A DNA stretch of 64,000 bases from Ralstonia condita. GTDB taxonomy: Bacteria > Pseudomonadota > Gammaproteobacteria > Burkholderiales > Burkholderiaceae. The stretch covers positions 1-64,000 of the forward strand of contig NZ_CATYWO010000008.1 of assembly GCF_958405655.1 (NCBI RefSeq), given 5' to 3'. The notes under the pieces were generated by a model. The model saw nothing but the letters and a program-made list of their open reading frames with translations. It was not told the origin of the DNA and did no database searches. Of this stretch, positions 17,788 to 31,064 are shown piece after piece; within the stretch, counting starts at the first letter, position 1; each line of letters begins with the position of its first letter. A program made the translations under genes and the position numbers.

Positions 17788-18996
17788 ATGGAGCCTCACG
17801 TGTCACGATCGTCTTTCCTGTGCCGAACAACGCTCGCGCTGGCCTGCGCGCTGGCCGCACCGGCCATCGCCACGGCAGGCGGGCCAGACCCGCGCCAGTA
17901 CATGCATGGCATCGGCGCGGTACCCGCCACCACAGCCAACACGTTCAACGTGTTCTTCAGCGCATCGGGCCTGCCGCCGCGGGGCGCGGACCGCAGCGGA
18001 AACTGGCCGCACGACGTGTACCTCGCCCGCTGGCATGCCGATACGGGCGAGCTGGAAGCGCCGCACATCTTCATCCGCAAACCCGAGGCGCAGGAACCCG
18101 TGACGGTGGCGCGCAATCGGGCAGGCCAGGTGATGGTGTCGTTCGAAGACGGCTGGAATGCGCCGGAAAACGTCTCGCAGCGCTTCGGTATCTATGACAC
18201 GGCGCTGCGGCCGATCAAACCGTATCCGCAACAGGTGGAGTCGGGCGGGCACTCCGGTCATATCGCGGCGGTGGGCGATCGCTTCGTGGTGTTCTACTCC
18301 GATGGCTGGGTCAACGGCGGCGGCGTGGACAACCTCGGCAGCGGCAACGGTGTCTACGTGAAGGTGTACGACGGGCACGGCAAGCTGCTGCGCAATGTCG
18401 ACGTCGTGCACGAACGCCGCGAGTGGTGGCCCATGGTCGCCGGCGGCGCCACGCACGCGTTGCTGGCTTGGCAGCAGTTCGTGCCGGGCCAGACCGAGGC
18501 CAACCTGAAGATCGCGGTGTTCGACCCCCTGAGCGGCCGCGTCACCGGTGAGCGCATCCTGCACAAGCATCTGCAGTACTACACCTACAGCGTCGCATGG
18601 CTGCCGGCGGTGGAGCGTTTTCTGCTGGTTGGCGTTGCCAAGGGCAACGGCTTTGCCGACCTCATCGACAGCGCGGGTAACGTGCGCGCGTCCATCCCGT
18701 GCATGCCGGCAACCGTGCGGGAAGCGGGCATCGCCGTGAACCAGCGCACGGCCTATACGCCTGCCGCCGATGGCCGTCTGCTCCAACTGCAGGCCGGGCC
18801 GGATTCACTGACGCTGTCCGGCACGCTGACCAACGCCGACAGCAAGCGGGTGCACTGGCGCCCCGTGGGGAGCGTCGGCCTGCTGCGCACGTCCGGCGCG
18901 CTCGACTGGCTGTCGCTCACGGAGACGGGGCTGGAGCAGTTGCACTTCGACCCGGAAAAGACGCAGCCGGCCAACGCCGTCGACCAGTGCCGTTAG
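17788..18996 (+). CDS. Secreted protein, probable beta-propeller fold, unknown function
   Basis: A 402-residue exported protein. A signal peptide (LCRTTLALACALAAPAIATA) ends before GGPDPRQYMHGIGAVPATTA. The body has repeating strand-rich blocks with Asp/Gly turns: FSASGLPPRGADRSGNWPHD, VMVSFEDGWNAPENVSQRFG, FVVFYSDGWVNGGGVDNLG and YVKVYDGHGKLLRNVDVVHE. These suggest a propeller such as the sialidase-like or WD-like folds, without the Asp-box consensus. A second possible start is GTG at 17800. It stands alone and converges, 4 bases apart, on the CDF transporter gene. The function is not known. Confidence 0.7.
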   Translation: MEPHVSRSSFLCRTTLALACALAAPAIATAGGPDPRQYMHGIGAVPATTANTFNVFFSASGLPPRGADRSGNWPHDVYLARWHADTGELEAPHIFIRKPEAQEPVTVARNRAGQVMVSFEDGWNAPENVSQRFGIYDTALRPIKPYPQQVESGGHSGHIAAVGDRFVVFYSDGWVNGGGVDNLGSGNGVYVKVYDGHGKLLRNVDVVHERREWWPMVAGGATHALLAWQQFVPGQTEANLKIAVFDPLSGRVTGERILHKHLQYYTYSVAWLPAVERFLLVGVAKGNGFADLIDSAGNVRASIPCMPATVREAGIAVNQRTAYTPAADGRLLQLQAGPDSLTLSGTLTNADSKRVHWRPVGSVGLLRTSGALDWLSLTETGLEQLHFDPEKTQPANAVDQCR

Positions 18997-19000
18997 GCCT

Positions 19001-20149
19001 TCAACGCCCCGGGGCCAGCAGGCGCAAGCGCACCAGGCCATCCCAGCGCGCGTGAACGGCTTCGGCAATGCGCGCGCGCTCCATGACCAGCGCGGGCGGC
19101 AGGATCAGGTCCACCTCGACCGCGCCATCCACGTAATGCAGCACGCAGTGGCGTGCGTCCAGCGATGTGCCGGGCGGCAGCAGCGGCGCGAGCCAGGCGA
19201 CCAGCGCATCGCGGTCGGGTAGCGGCAGCGGGTCGGTCTCGATGCGTTCGCGGGGGTCGACGTGGATCTGCACATCGAGCACCGCCATGGCGGTGTGCGC
19301 GGCGAGCGCGTTGGCACGGGCGCGCACGGCAATCGCATGGCCCTCGCTCACCGAGACGCGCGGGTCTACCTCGATGTGCGCATCGACGAGCGCCTGATCG
19401 CCCGTCACCCGTGTGCGCAGGTCATGCACGTTGATCACGCCGGGCGTAGCGGCCAGGCTCGTGCGAATGGCCTGCACCTGTGCCGGCGGCAGCGCGCGGT
19501 CCATCAGATCGTTGAGCGCCTCCCAGCCAAAACGCAGGCCCACCCTGCCGATCATCGCACCCACCACGCAAGCCGCAACCGGGTCCAGCCAGTGGTAGCC
19601 CATCAGGTTGCCCGTGACGCCAACCGCGGCAACCAGTGACGAGATCGCATCGGAGCGCGCGTGCCAGGCATTGGCGACGAGCATGCGCGAGCCAATCCGC
19701 TTGGCCATGGCGAGCATGTAGCGGAAGAGCCCTTCCTTGGCGGCCAGCGCCACCAGCGCCGCCACCAGCGCCGGGCCATGCACCGGCGTCGGCCCCTGCG
19801 GCGACCGGAGGCTCTCCACGGCGGCCCAGATCATGGCCGAGCCCGCGCCCAGCAGCAGCAACCCGAGCCCCAGCGACGCGGCATTCTCGTAGCGTGCATG
19901 GCCGTACTGGTGATCTTCGTCCGGCCCCTTGTGGCTATTACGGTTGGCGATAAAGACGATGCCGTCGGCAATCAGGTCCGACAGCGTGTGCAGGCCATCG
20001 GCCACCAGCCCCTGCGAATGCGACCACAGCCCAGTCGCGATCTGGCCCACCGACAGCAGGCAATTGACCCCCGCGCTCACAAGCGTGGAGCGTTCGGAGC
20101 CTTGCTGGCGTGTCGCTGCGGAAGCGGTGAGGGGCTGATCGGAGGTCAT
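19001..20149 (-). CDS. Cation diffusion facilitator (CDF) family metal exporter
   Basis: A 382-residue inner-membrane protein. Six hydrophobic segments span residues about 20-215. The transport-site motifs are ADGLHTLSDLIADG (H-x-x-x-D in TM2) and NAWHARSDAISSLV (H-x-x-x-D in TM5). YGHARYENAA follows TM2. The C-terminal cytoplasmic region carries two ferredoxin-like repeats (HDLRTRVTGDQALVDAHIEV, then VLDVQIHVDPRERIETD), giving a longer tail than ZitB. It exports divalent cations such as Zn, Fe, Co or Mn by proton antiport; which metal cannot be read. An in-frame ATG at 20161 is an alternative start. It diverges from the BvgA-like regulator gene. Confidence 0.88.
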   Translation of the reverse strand: MTSDQPLTASAATRQQGSERSTLVSAGVNCLLSVGQIATGLWSHSQGLVADGLHTLSDLIADGIVFIANRNSHKGPDEDHQYGHARYENAASLGLGLLLLGAGSAMIWAAVESLRSPQGPTPVHGPALVAALVALAAKEGLFRYMLAMAKRIGSRMLVANAWHARSDAISSLVAAVGVTGNLMGYHWLDPVAACVVGAMIGRVGLRFGWEALNDLMDRALPPAQVQAIRTSLAATPGVINVHDLRTRVTGDQALVDAHIEVDPRVSVSEGHAIAVRARANALAAHTAMAVLDVQIHVDPRERIETDPLPLPDRDALVAWLAPLLPPGTSLDARHCVLHYVDGAVEVDLILPPALVMERARIAEAVHARWDGLVRLRLLAPGR

Positions 20150-20378
20150 GGGAACAAGCATGCGGGAAAGCGCAAGCATTGTGCCACGCGCCCCATTCCA
20201 GCTTGACTGCGGCATGAAGCCAAGTGCGCAACACGCCGCGACAAATTTGCACCAGGGCGGCGCAAATCGCGGCCCATTAATAAGACTTTTCCGATTTTCC
20301 AGGCGGGCTGCATCGGCGATTCTCAGCACCTCGGCAAACAGTTTGCCGCACGTTACGCGCTTCCGGAGACACGTCGCC

Positions 20379-21047
20379 ATGCAATTCCCCGTTCAACTCG
20401 TCATCGCCGATGATCACCCCGGCGTGGTGGCCGCTGTGCGTCACATCGTGTCGGCGCTCGATGGCTTCGAGGTGGTGGGCGAGGCAGGCAACGCCGACGA
20501 TCTGCTCGCGCTGCTCGGACGCGTGCGCTGCGACATCGCCATCACCGACTATTCGATGCCCGGCAGCCGCTACGGCGATGGCATCGCCATGCTCGAGTTC
20601 CTCCTGCGCCGACACCCTGACCTGCGCGTCATGGTGCTGACGATGCTGGAGACGCGCGCCCTGATGAGCAACATCCTGCGCGCAGGCGTCAAGGTCATCG
20701 TGAGCAAATCCGACGCGGCGGAGCACATCGTGGAAGGCGTGCAGGCCGTGGTGAACGATCGCATCTATCTGTCGCCGCAGCTCGATGCCAAGCTCCTCTG
20801 CCGCACGGAAGCGGCCGCGCCTCCCCCCGACGATCCTGTGCGCGTGCTCGGCAAGCGCGAACTCGAGGTGCTTCGCATGTATGTGACCGGCAAGACGGTC
20901 AGCGAAATCGCCGCGCAGCTCAACCGCAGCGTCAAGACCATCAGCGCGCAGAAACAGACCGCCATGCGCAAGCTCGGGCTGCAGACCGATGCGGCCCTGT
21001 TCGACTTTGCCGTGCGTCACGGGCTGCTCGGCAGCGGCGAGGCCTGA
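20379..21047 (+). CDS. LuxR/NarL-family response regulator, BvgA-like
   Basis: A 222-residue response regulator. The receiver (residues about 5-125) has acidic residues in VIADDHP and phosphoacceptor Asp57 in AITDYSMPG, the conserved Thr/Lys being in MVLTMLE and VIVSKSDA. The C-terminal GerE helix-turn-helix (about 150-205) reads LGKRELEVLRMYVTGKTVSE and IAAQLNRSVKTISAQKQTAM. It ends 4 bases before the hybrid kinase gene at 21052, so they form one operon and a cognate pair. The order (BvgA-type regulator then BvgS-type kinase) matches bvgAS and evgAS. The regulon is unknown. Confidence 0.92.
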   Translation: MQFPVQLVIADDHPGVVAAVRHIVSALDGFEVVGEAGNADDLLALLGRVRCDIAITDYSMPGSRYGDGIAMLEFLLRRHPDLRVMVLTMLETRALMSNILRAGVKVIVSKSDAAEHIVEGVQAVVNDRIYLSPQLDAKLLCRTEAAAPPPDDPVRVLGKRELEVLRMYVTGKTVSEIAAQLNRSVKTISAQKQTAMRKLGLQTDAALFDFAVRHGLLGSGEA

Positions 21048-21051
21048 GCCG

Positions 21052-25398
<4,347 letters not shown>

Positions 25399-25459
25399 AG
25401 GGAATTCCGTTTCAAGCGGCGGATGCACCGCTTCTAGACGTTCAACTCCAATCGGTCGA

Positions 25460-25506
25460 TTGACTTCCCAGTCAAGCGCCTCCTACGATGACATCGAACA
25501 ATGTCA
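25460..25506 (+). promoter_or_regulatory. Candidate promoter with two dyads upstream of the monooxygenase operon
   Basis: TTGACT (25460-25465) and TACGAT (25484-25489), 18 bases apart, resemble -35 and -10 boxes. TTGACTTCCCAGTCAA is a perfect 6-4-6 dyad that covers the -35 box. TGACAT-CGAACA-ATGTCA (25489-25506) is a perfect 6-6-6 dyad just after the -10 box. Two dyads bracketing a promoter suggest binding of two regulators or two dimers. Confidence 0.5.
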
Positions 25507-25545
25507 CATTAAGAGGCGCCCCTGTGGTGCCCACGGAGACACCAC

Positions 25546-27168
25546 GTGAACGCACGGCCCGATTTCCTGCGCCCCGACCCGTTTGCCTCGGGCACGCACA
25601 GCGCTGACACCCCCGCCCTGGTCGATGTCGCCATCATCGGCACCGGTTTTGCCGGCCTGGGGATGGCGATCCAGCTCAAGCAGAACGGCATCGACAACTT
25701 CCTCGTCTTCGAGAAGGCCGGCTCGGTAGGCGGCACCTGGCGCGACAACCACTACCCGGGCTGCGCGTGCGATGTGCAATCGCATTTGTACTCATTTTCC
25801 TTCGCGCCGAATCCGGAGTGGTCGCGCATGTATTCACCACAGCCGGAGATTCGCGCCTATCTGGAGCGCTGCACCGATCAGTTCGGCGTGCGGCCGCATG
25901 TGCGCTTCCACCACGAACTGGCGCGCGCCGTATTTGACGACGCCGCCGGCGTATGGAACCTGGAGATGGCCGACGGGCGGCGCTATCGTGCCCGCACGCT
26001 CATCTCCGGCATGGGCGGCCTGAGCCGCCCCGCGTGGCCCAACATTCCCGGCATCGAAACCTTCCAGGGCAAGGCGTTCCACTCGCAACTCTGGGAACAC
26101 GACTACGACCTGCGCGGCAAGCGCGTCGCCGTGATCGGCACGGGCGCGTCGGCCATCCAGTTCGTGCCGCAGATCGCCCCGAAGGCGGGCCGCCTGGACC
26201 TGTACCAGCGTACCCCACCGTGGATCCTGCCCAAGCCCGACCGCAAGGTGTCACGCACCGAGCACTGGCTGTTCCGCCACCTGCCGTTCACGCAGAAGCT
26301 CGTACGGACGAGCATCTACTGGATGCTGGAATCGCGCGTGCTGGGTTTCGTGGTGCATCCGAAGCTGATGAAGACGGTTGAACGCATGGCGCGCCACCAC
26401 ATCAAGCGCCGTATTGCCGACCCCGTGCTGCGCGACAAGGTCACGCCCGACTACACGATCGGCTGCAAGCGCATCCTGATTTCGAACGACTATTACCCGG
26501 CACTGACGCGTGAGAACGTCGACGTCATCACCACCGGCATCGCGCGCGTCGAATCCAACGCCATCGTCACCACCGACGGCAAGCGCCGCGAGGTGGATTG
26601 CCTGATCTTCGGCACCGGCTTTCACGCCACCGACCCGTTCCCGCGTGGCGTGCTGCTCGGCAGCCAGGGCGTGGACATCGTCGATGCGTGGGGCAACGGC
26701 GCGGAAGCCTACCTGGGCACGACGGTCGCCGGCTTCCCGAATTTCTTCATGGTGGTCGGCCCGAATACGGGGCTCGGCCACTCATCGATGGTCTTCATGA
26801 TCGAGTCGCAGGTCGCGTACATCGTTGACGCCCTCAAATCGATGCGGGCCCACAACGTGGCCGCCATCGACGTGCGCGCCGATGTGCAGCGCCGCTTCAA
26901 CGACGGCATCCAGAAACGCCTGTCGAATGCGATCTGGTCGGCCGGCGGCTGCGTGAGCTGGTACCTCGATCCGAAGACCGGCAAGAACACCACTCTGTGG
27001 CCGGGCTTTACGTGGCAGTTCCGCCGTGCGACGGCGCATTTCCGGCTGGCGGATTACCGCTCGCGCCCGATGACGGTGCCCAAGGGCGTGCCGCTGCGCG
27101 TCCCGGCCCGCACCGTGCCCGCTGCCGCCCCGTCCACCCCCAACGAAGAAGCGCTCGACCGCGCGTGA
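25546..27168 (+). CDS. Flavin-containing Baeyer-Villiger-type monooxygenase
   Basis: A 540-residue FAD/NADPH enzyme. The N-terminal Rossmann motif is IIGTGFAGLGMAIQL (about residue 28). GGTWRDNHYPGCACDVQSHL is the typical BVMO segment at about 65-85. The BVMO fingerprint F-x-G-x-x-x-H-x-x-x-W appears as FQGKAFHSQLW (about 170), with Glu in place of the usual Pro/Asp that follows. The second Rossmann motif is VAVIGTGASAIQ, and FGTGFHATD lies near residue 360. It inserts oxygen into ketones or aldehydes to give esters. The start is GTG 25546, first gene of a four-gene operon with an SDR, a hydrolase and a PF10118 protein, all likely acting in lipid or ketone breakdown. Confidence 0.9.
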   Translation: MNARPDFLRPDPFASGTHSADTPALVDVAIIGTGFAGLGMAIQLKQNGIDNFLVFEKAGSVGGTWRDNHYPGCACDVQSHLYSFSFAPNPEWSRMYSPQPEIRAYLERCTDQFGVRPHVRFHHELARAVFDDAAGVWNLEMADGRRYRARTLISGMGGLSRPAWPNIPGIETFQGKAFHSQLWEHDYDLRGKRVAVIGTGASAIQFVPQIAPKAGRLDLYQRTPPWILPKPDRKVSRTEHWLFRHLPFTQKLVRTSIYWMLESRVLGFVVHPKLMKTVERMARHHIKRRIADPVLRDKVTPDYTIGCKRILISNDYYPALTRENVDVITTGIARVESNAIVTTDGKRREVDCLIFGTGFHATDPFPRGVLLGSQGVDIVDAWGNGAEAYLGTTVAGFPNFFMVVGPNTGLGHSSMVFMIESQVAYIVDALKSMRAHNVAAIDVRADVQRRFNDGIQKRLSNAIWSAGGCVSWYLDPKTGKNTTLWPGFTWQFRRATAHFRLADYRSRPMTVPKGVPLRVPARTVPAAAPSTPNEEALDRA

Positions 27169-27197
27169 CGCGCCGACGGCCACCAGGAGACCCCGCC

Positions 27198-28088
27198 ATG
27201 AAGTCATTCAACAACCAGGTCGCGGCCATCACCGGCGCGGCATCGGGCATCGGCCGCGCACTGGCGCTGCGCCTGGCACGCGAAGGCTGCCACCTTGCGC
27301 TGGCCGATCGCAACGAGGCTGCGCTCGCACAGACCGTGCAGCTCATCCGCGCCCATGAAGGCGACCGCATTCGCGTCACCACGCATGCCGTCGACGTGGC
27401 CGATCGGGCCGCCGTCTACCGCTGGGCCGAAGAAGCGGCCGCCGCGCACGGCAAGGTCAACCTGATCTTCAACAATGCGGGCGTGGCGCTGTCCAGCACG
27501 ATCGAAGGCATGGAAGACGACGAGCTGGCCTGGATCATGAACATCAACTTCTGGGGCGTCGTGCACGGCACCAAGGCGTTCCTGCCGTTGCTCAAGGCGA
27601 GCGGCAACGGCCACATCGTCAACACGTCGAGCATCTTCGGCATCTTTGCGCAGCCGGGCATGGGCGCCTACAACGCCAGCAAGTACGCCGTTCGCGGTTA
27701 TACCGAGGCGCTGCGCCAGGAGTTGGACCTGATGAACTGTGGCGTGTCGGCCACCTGCGTGCACCCCGGCGGCATCAAGACCAACATCGCCAAATCGAGC
27801 CGCGTGTCGCCAAGCATGAACGGCTTCCTGGTACGCGACGAGCAGCAAGGGAAGGCCGAGTTCGAGAAGTTCTTCATCACCAGCCCCGAGAAGGCTGCGC
27901 AGGTGATCGTGGAAGGCGTGCGCAAGAACAAGCGCCGCGTGCTGATCGGGCCCGATGCCTACGCCGCCGACGCCATGGCGCGTATCCTGCCCGCGGCCTA
28001 CCAGGCCCTGGTCGTGCGCGAGGCCCGTCGCACGCGCAAGAAGGCGTTGCGCGAAGACACGGCGCCCGCCACCGCGCGCGCCAAGTAA
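27198..28088 (+). CDS. Short-chain dehydrogenase/reductase
   Basis: A 296-residue classical SDR. The cofactor motif is TGAASGIGRA (residues about 12-21), NNAG lies near 92, and the catalytic set is Ser in NTSSIFG with Y-x-x-x-K in YNASKYAV. CVHPGGIKTNI follows the active site. ADRN after strand 2 (acidic Asp) favours NAD, though NADP cannot be excluded. A good AGGAGA site lies before ATG 27198. It starts 29 bases after the monooxygenase gene. It would oxidise an alcohol to the ketone used by the monooxygenase, or the reverse; that role is inferred from the operon. Confidence 0.9.
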   Translation: MKSFNNQVAAITGAASGIGRALALRLAREGCHLALADRNEAALAQTVQLIRAHEGDRIRVTTHAVDVADRAAVYRWAEEAAAAHGKVNLIFNNAGVALSSTIEGMEDDELAWIMNINFWGVVHGTKAFLPLLKASGNGHIVNTSSIFGIFAQPGMGAYNASKYAVRGYTEALRQELDLMNCGVSATCVHPGGIKTNIAKSSRVSPSMNGFLVRDEQQGKAEFEKFFITSPEKAAQVIVEGVRKNKRRVLIGPDAYAADAMARILPAAYQALVVREARRTRKKALREDTAPATARAK

Positions 28089-28103
28089 GTCGGGAGCCGG
28101 CTG

Positions 28104-29162
28104 ATGAAGACCGTGACATCGACTCCACCTCTGACCACCGCTCACGCTACGCTGAGCGGCGAAACCTTCGCCAGCCCCCCGCGCGCGAACCTGCTCAACG
28201 TTGCACGCGCCATGCTGCGCCCCGGCCGCATCGGCCTGCGCAGCATCGGCCGCGATGTGCTGATCGCGCGTTACGCCAAGCCGCAGTCGCGCTATCTGCC
28301 GTTGATGGGCACGCGCGTGCATTACACCGATGAAGGCGCCGCCAACTCCGAAGGCACGTTGCTGCTGATCCACGGTTTTGGCGCGTCACTGCACACCTGG
28401 GACGGCGTGCTGCCACAGCTCACGCGACGCTACCGCGTCATCCGGCTCGACCTGCCGCCGTTCGGCATCACCGGCCCGCTGCGCGATGCGCAAGGCCGCC
28501 CACGCACGATGGAGCTGCCGCTGTATCGCGACTTCATCGACGCGTTTGTCGACACGCTCGGCCTGTCGAAGCTCACGCTGATCGGCAACTCGCTGGGCGG
28601 CATGGTGTCGTGGGACTTTGCCGTGCGGCACCCGGGCCGCGTCGAGAAGCTCGTGCTGATCGACTCGGCCGGCTTTCCGATGAAGCTGCCGATCTACATC
28701 GACCTGTTCAATCACATTGGCGTGCGGATGACGTCGCCGTGGATGCTGCCCGAAGGCATCATCCGCGCCGCCACGCGCGATGTGTATGGCGACCCGTCGC
28801 GCGTGTCCGAGCCCACGCTGCGCCGCTACGCCGATTTCTTCTACGCCGACGGTGCACGACAGGCCATCGGCAAGATGGTGCCGAAGTTCCGCTTTGACGA
28901 TGTCGATACCAGCGGGCTGGCCTCGATCCGAGTGCCCACGCTCATCCTCTGGGGCCAGCGCGACCGGTGGATCCCGCCCGCGCATGCCGGCGAATTCGCC
29001 CGCCGCATTCCCGGCGCCATGCTGCGCATGTATCCGGCGCTCGGCCATATCCCGATGGAGGAAGACCCCGTACGCGTGGGGACCGACCTCTGTGCATTCC
29101 TCGACCAAGGGCGCGCGTCGACGCGCCTTTCAGAAACCACATTCCAGGAGAACCGCCCATGA
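28104..29162 (+). CDS. Alpha/beta hydrolase (esterase/lipase-like)
   Basis: A 352-residue protein. Core motifs are LLLIHGFGASLHTWDGVLPQ (H-G-F-G oxyanion region, residue about 90), the nucleophile elbow LIGNSLGGMVSWDFA (G-N-S-L-G, about 160), the acid region LILWGQRDRWIPP and ALGHIPMEEDP for the catalytic His. About 65 residues precede the core, including RLG-like basic text, so it may be membrane-associated. It lies 15 bases after the SDR gene and overlaps the next gene by 4 bases (ATGA). Next to a Baeyer-Villiger enzyme, it plausibly hydrolyses the ester product. Confidence 0.88.
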   Translation: MKTVTSTPPLTTAHATLSGETFASPPRANLLNVARAMLRPGRIGLRSIGRDVLIARYAKPQSRYLPLMGTRVHYTDEGAANSEGTLLLIHGFGASLHTWDGVLPQLTRRYRVIRLDLPPFGITGPLRDAQGRPRTMELPLYRDFIDAFVDTLGLSKLTLIGNSLGGMVSWDFAVRHPGRVEKLVLIDSAGFPMKLPIYIDLFNHIGVRMTSPWMLPEGIIRAATRDVYGDPSRVSEPTLRRYADFFYADGARQAIGKMVPKFRFDDVDTSGLASIRVPTLILWGQRDRWIPPAHAGEFARRIPGAMLRMYPALGHIPMEEDPVRVGTDLCAFLDQGRASTRLSETTFQENRP

Positions 29163-30055
29163 TGCCAGTCCGCCGCGACGTGCATCCTCACCTGCCGGCT
29201 GATCGCATCAGCAATTGGCACGAGCGAGGCACGCATGTCACCCACTTCCTGAACGCGCTGTCGATCTTCTTCCCGACCGGCGAGCGCTTCTTCATGGACA
29301 GCGTGCGCAACTACCGCCATCTGGTGACCGATCCCGAGCTCAAGCAGGCCGTGGCCGGCTTCATCGGCCAGGAAGCGATGCACACGCGCGAACACGTGCT
29401 GTACAACGACCTGCTCGACCGCGCCGGCCTGCCCGCCACGCGCATCGACCGCTTTGTCGGCAAGTTCCTGAACATGCTGCGAAAGTACACGCCCAAGTCG
29501 CACCAGTTGGCGGTGACGGTTGCGCTGGAGCATTACACGGCCATGCTGGCCGGCCAGGTACTCGCCCATGAAGATGGCCTGGGCCGCAACTCCGAACCCG
29601 GCTACCGCCAGGTCTGGATGTGGCACGCCATGGAAGAGACCGAGCACAAGGCGGTGAGCTACGACGTGTGGAACCTCGCCATCAAGCCGGGCCTGCGCCG
29701 TTACATCCTGCGCACCTCGACGATGCTGCTGACGACCGTCACCTTCTGGGCGATGGTGTTCTACGTGCACATGCGGCTGATCCTTGCCGACCGCACCTGC
29801 AAGAACAAGTTCTTCGGTCTGGGCAAGGCGTTCCATTACCTGTGGATCCACCCGGCACCGCTGCGCAAGATCATTCCGGAGTTCTTCGACTTCTTCCGGC
29901 CGTCCTTCCACCCGTGGGATGAAGACAACCGCGCCGCGCTCGAACGCCTGCCCAAGCTGATCTCGGAGATCGAAGCCTATGCGGCTGCCAACGGGGAAGC
30001 ACCGTCGCCGTCGATCCGGCGCAAGCTCTCGACGGCCGGTGCGGCCGGATCTTGA
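29159..30055 (+). CDS. PF10118-type predicted metal-dependent hydrolase, ferritin-like
   Basis: A 298-residue protein of the 'predicted metal-dependent hydrolase' family (PF10118). Acidic/His motifs suggest a di-metal helical bundle: GQEAMHTREHVLYN (about residue 75), ALEHYTAMLAG (about 120) and WHAMEETEHKAVSYDVWNL (about 157). A hydrophobic segment at about 190-212 (TSTMLLTTVTFWAMVFYVHM) could anchor it in the membrane. Translation is coupled to the hydrolase gene through an ATGA overlap. It closes the operon. Members often sit beside monooxygenases and SDRs, but the reaction is not established. Confidence 0.82.
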   Translation: MMPVRRDVHPHLPADRISNWHERGTHVTHFLNALSIFFPTGERFFMDSVRNYRHLVTDPELKQAVAGFIGQEAMHTREHVLYNDLLDRAGLPATRIDRFVGKFLNMLRKYTPKSHQLAVTVALEHYTAMLAGQVLAHEDGLGRNSEPGYRQVWMWHAMEETEHKAVSYDVWNLAIKPGLRRYILRTSTMLLTTVTFWAMVFYVHMRLILADRTCKNKFFGLGKAFHYLWIHPAPLRKIIPEFFDFFRPSFHPWDEDNRAALERLPKLISEIEAYAAANGEAPSPSIRRKLSTAGAAGS

Positions 30056-30114
30056 GCAGGCATTCAAAACGCCTGCAGCACCCGTCGTATCGGGATCAAA
30101 CTAGAAATAGATAA

Positions 30115-30139
30115 GGCGCGCCCCACGCATGGGCGCGCC
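30115..30139 (-). terminator. Hairpin between the operon and the MerR gene
   Basis: GGCGCGCCC and GGGCGCGCC pair perfectly (9 bp) around 7 bases. On the reverse strand the stem is followed by TTATCTATTTC, a weak T-rich tail, so it best serves the leftward MerR gene ending at 30147. It may also stop the rightward operon. Confidence 0.6.
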
Positions 30140-30146
30140 GGAGACA

Positions 30147-30968
30147 TTAGTGCTTGTCCGCCGGGCCGGGCGTGTTTGGCGGTTCGTGCAGGTGCTCGAT
30201 GACCTGCGCGACGCGATCACCCAGGTACTTGTTGGCGGCAATCTCGAGCGCACGCATCAGCTCGGCCTCGACTGCCACGAGCGCCAGCGGGCGAATGCGC
30301 CAGATGACGTCGACGAGACGCGGTACGTCCTCGACCGGAGGCAGCTGTCCCTCGCCGTACTTGTCGAGTTCGCGCACGACCATGCTGACCAGATCGTCGG
30401 CCACGGCCTGCGTATGCGGACGGGCGCGCTCGAGGATGTCGAGCACTTCAACCAGCGGGAAACCGGCTTTCGCCATCTGCGCGCCGGCCAGTAGCGCCTT
30501 CGGGCTGCGTGCCACATAGCCGAGGCCGTCCGGCTGCAGCAGGCCAAGCGAGATGGCCCTGGCGAGCGCCTGACGCGACATCGCGCGGCCGAACAGCTTG
30601 GCGAGGGACAACAGCGAGAAATGCTTGGGCTGCTCATCCGACCACGGGCTGCTGATGGCGGATTCCAGCCCGAGAATGGACCGCAGATCGTGCCCCTCGA
30701 CGATGGCCTTGAGCAGTTCCTGGATGTTGGAGAGCGTATAGCCGCGCGCCAGCAGGTGGTTGATGAGCTTGAGCCGGCCGAGGTGCGCCTGCGTGTAGAT
30801 TCCGACACGTCCGCGCCGCTCGGGCGGATCGATCAGGCCACGGTCCTGATATGAGCGGACATTGCGGACGGTGGTTTCAGCGGCGCGCGCGAGTTCATCA
30901 ATGGTGAACTCGCGGGCGGGCGGAACAGCAGGCGGACCGGCATCGCCGGTTGGTTTGCGGGCAGGCAT
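30147..30968 (-). CDS. MerR-family transcriptional regulator
   Basis: A 273-residue regulator. The N-terminal MerR DNA-binding domain covers about 20-90: FTIDELARAAETTVRNVRSY, then the second arm DRGLIDPPERRGRVGIYTQA and LINHLLARGYTLSNIQELL. The C-terminal part (about 130-250) is a long helical effector region. It lacks the Cys clusters of metal-sensing MerR proteins, so a small organic ligand is likelier. It converges on the monooxygenase operon, and this same neighbourhood (monooxygenase, SDR, hydrolase, PF10118, MerR-like) makes it the best candidate regulator. The dyads at 25460-25506 are possible targets. Confidence 0.85.
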   Translation of the reverse strand: MPARKPTGDAGPPAVPPAREFTIDELARAAETTVRNVRSYQDRGLIDPPERRGRVGIYTQAHLGRLKLINHLLARGYTLSNIQELLKAIVEGHDLRSILGLESAISSPWSDEQPKHFSLLSLAKLFGRAMSRQALARAISLGLLQPDGLGYVARSPKALLAGAQMAKAGFPLVEVLDILERARPHTQAVADDLVSMVVRELDKYGEGQLPPVEDVPRLVDVIWRIRPLALVAVEAELMRALEIAANKYLGDRVAQVIEHLHEPPNTPGPADKH

Positions 30969-31064
30969 GCAAAAATTTTACACGAGCGCGGCAGCAGGAC
31001 CGACCTGCATGACCGCGCCGGTTTCCGGACCTTCCGGCTGACTCTCACGACGAGGAGACCGTCG

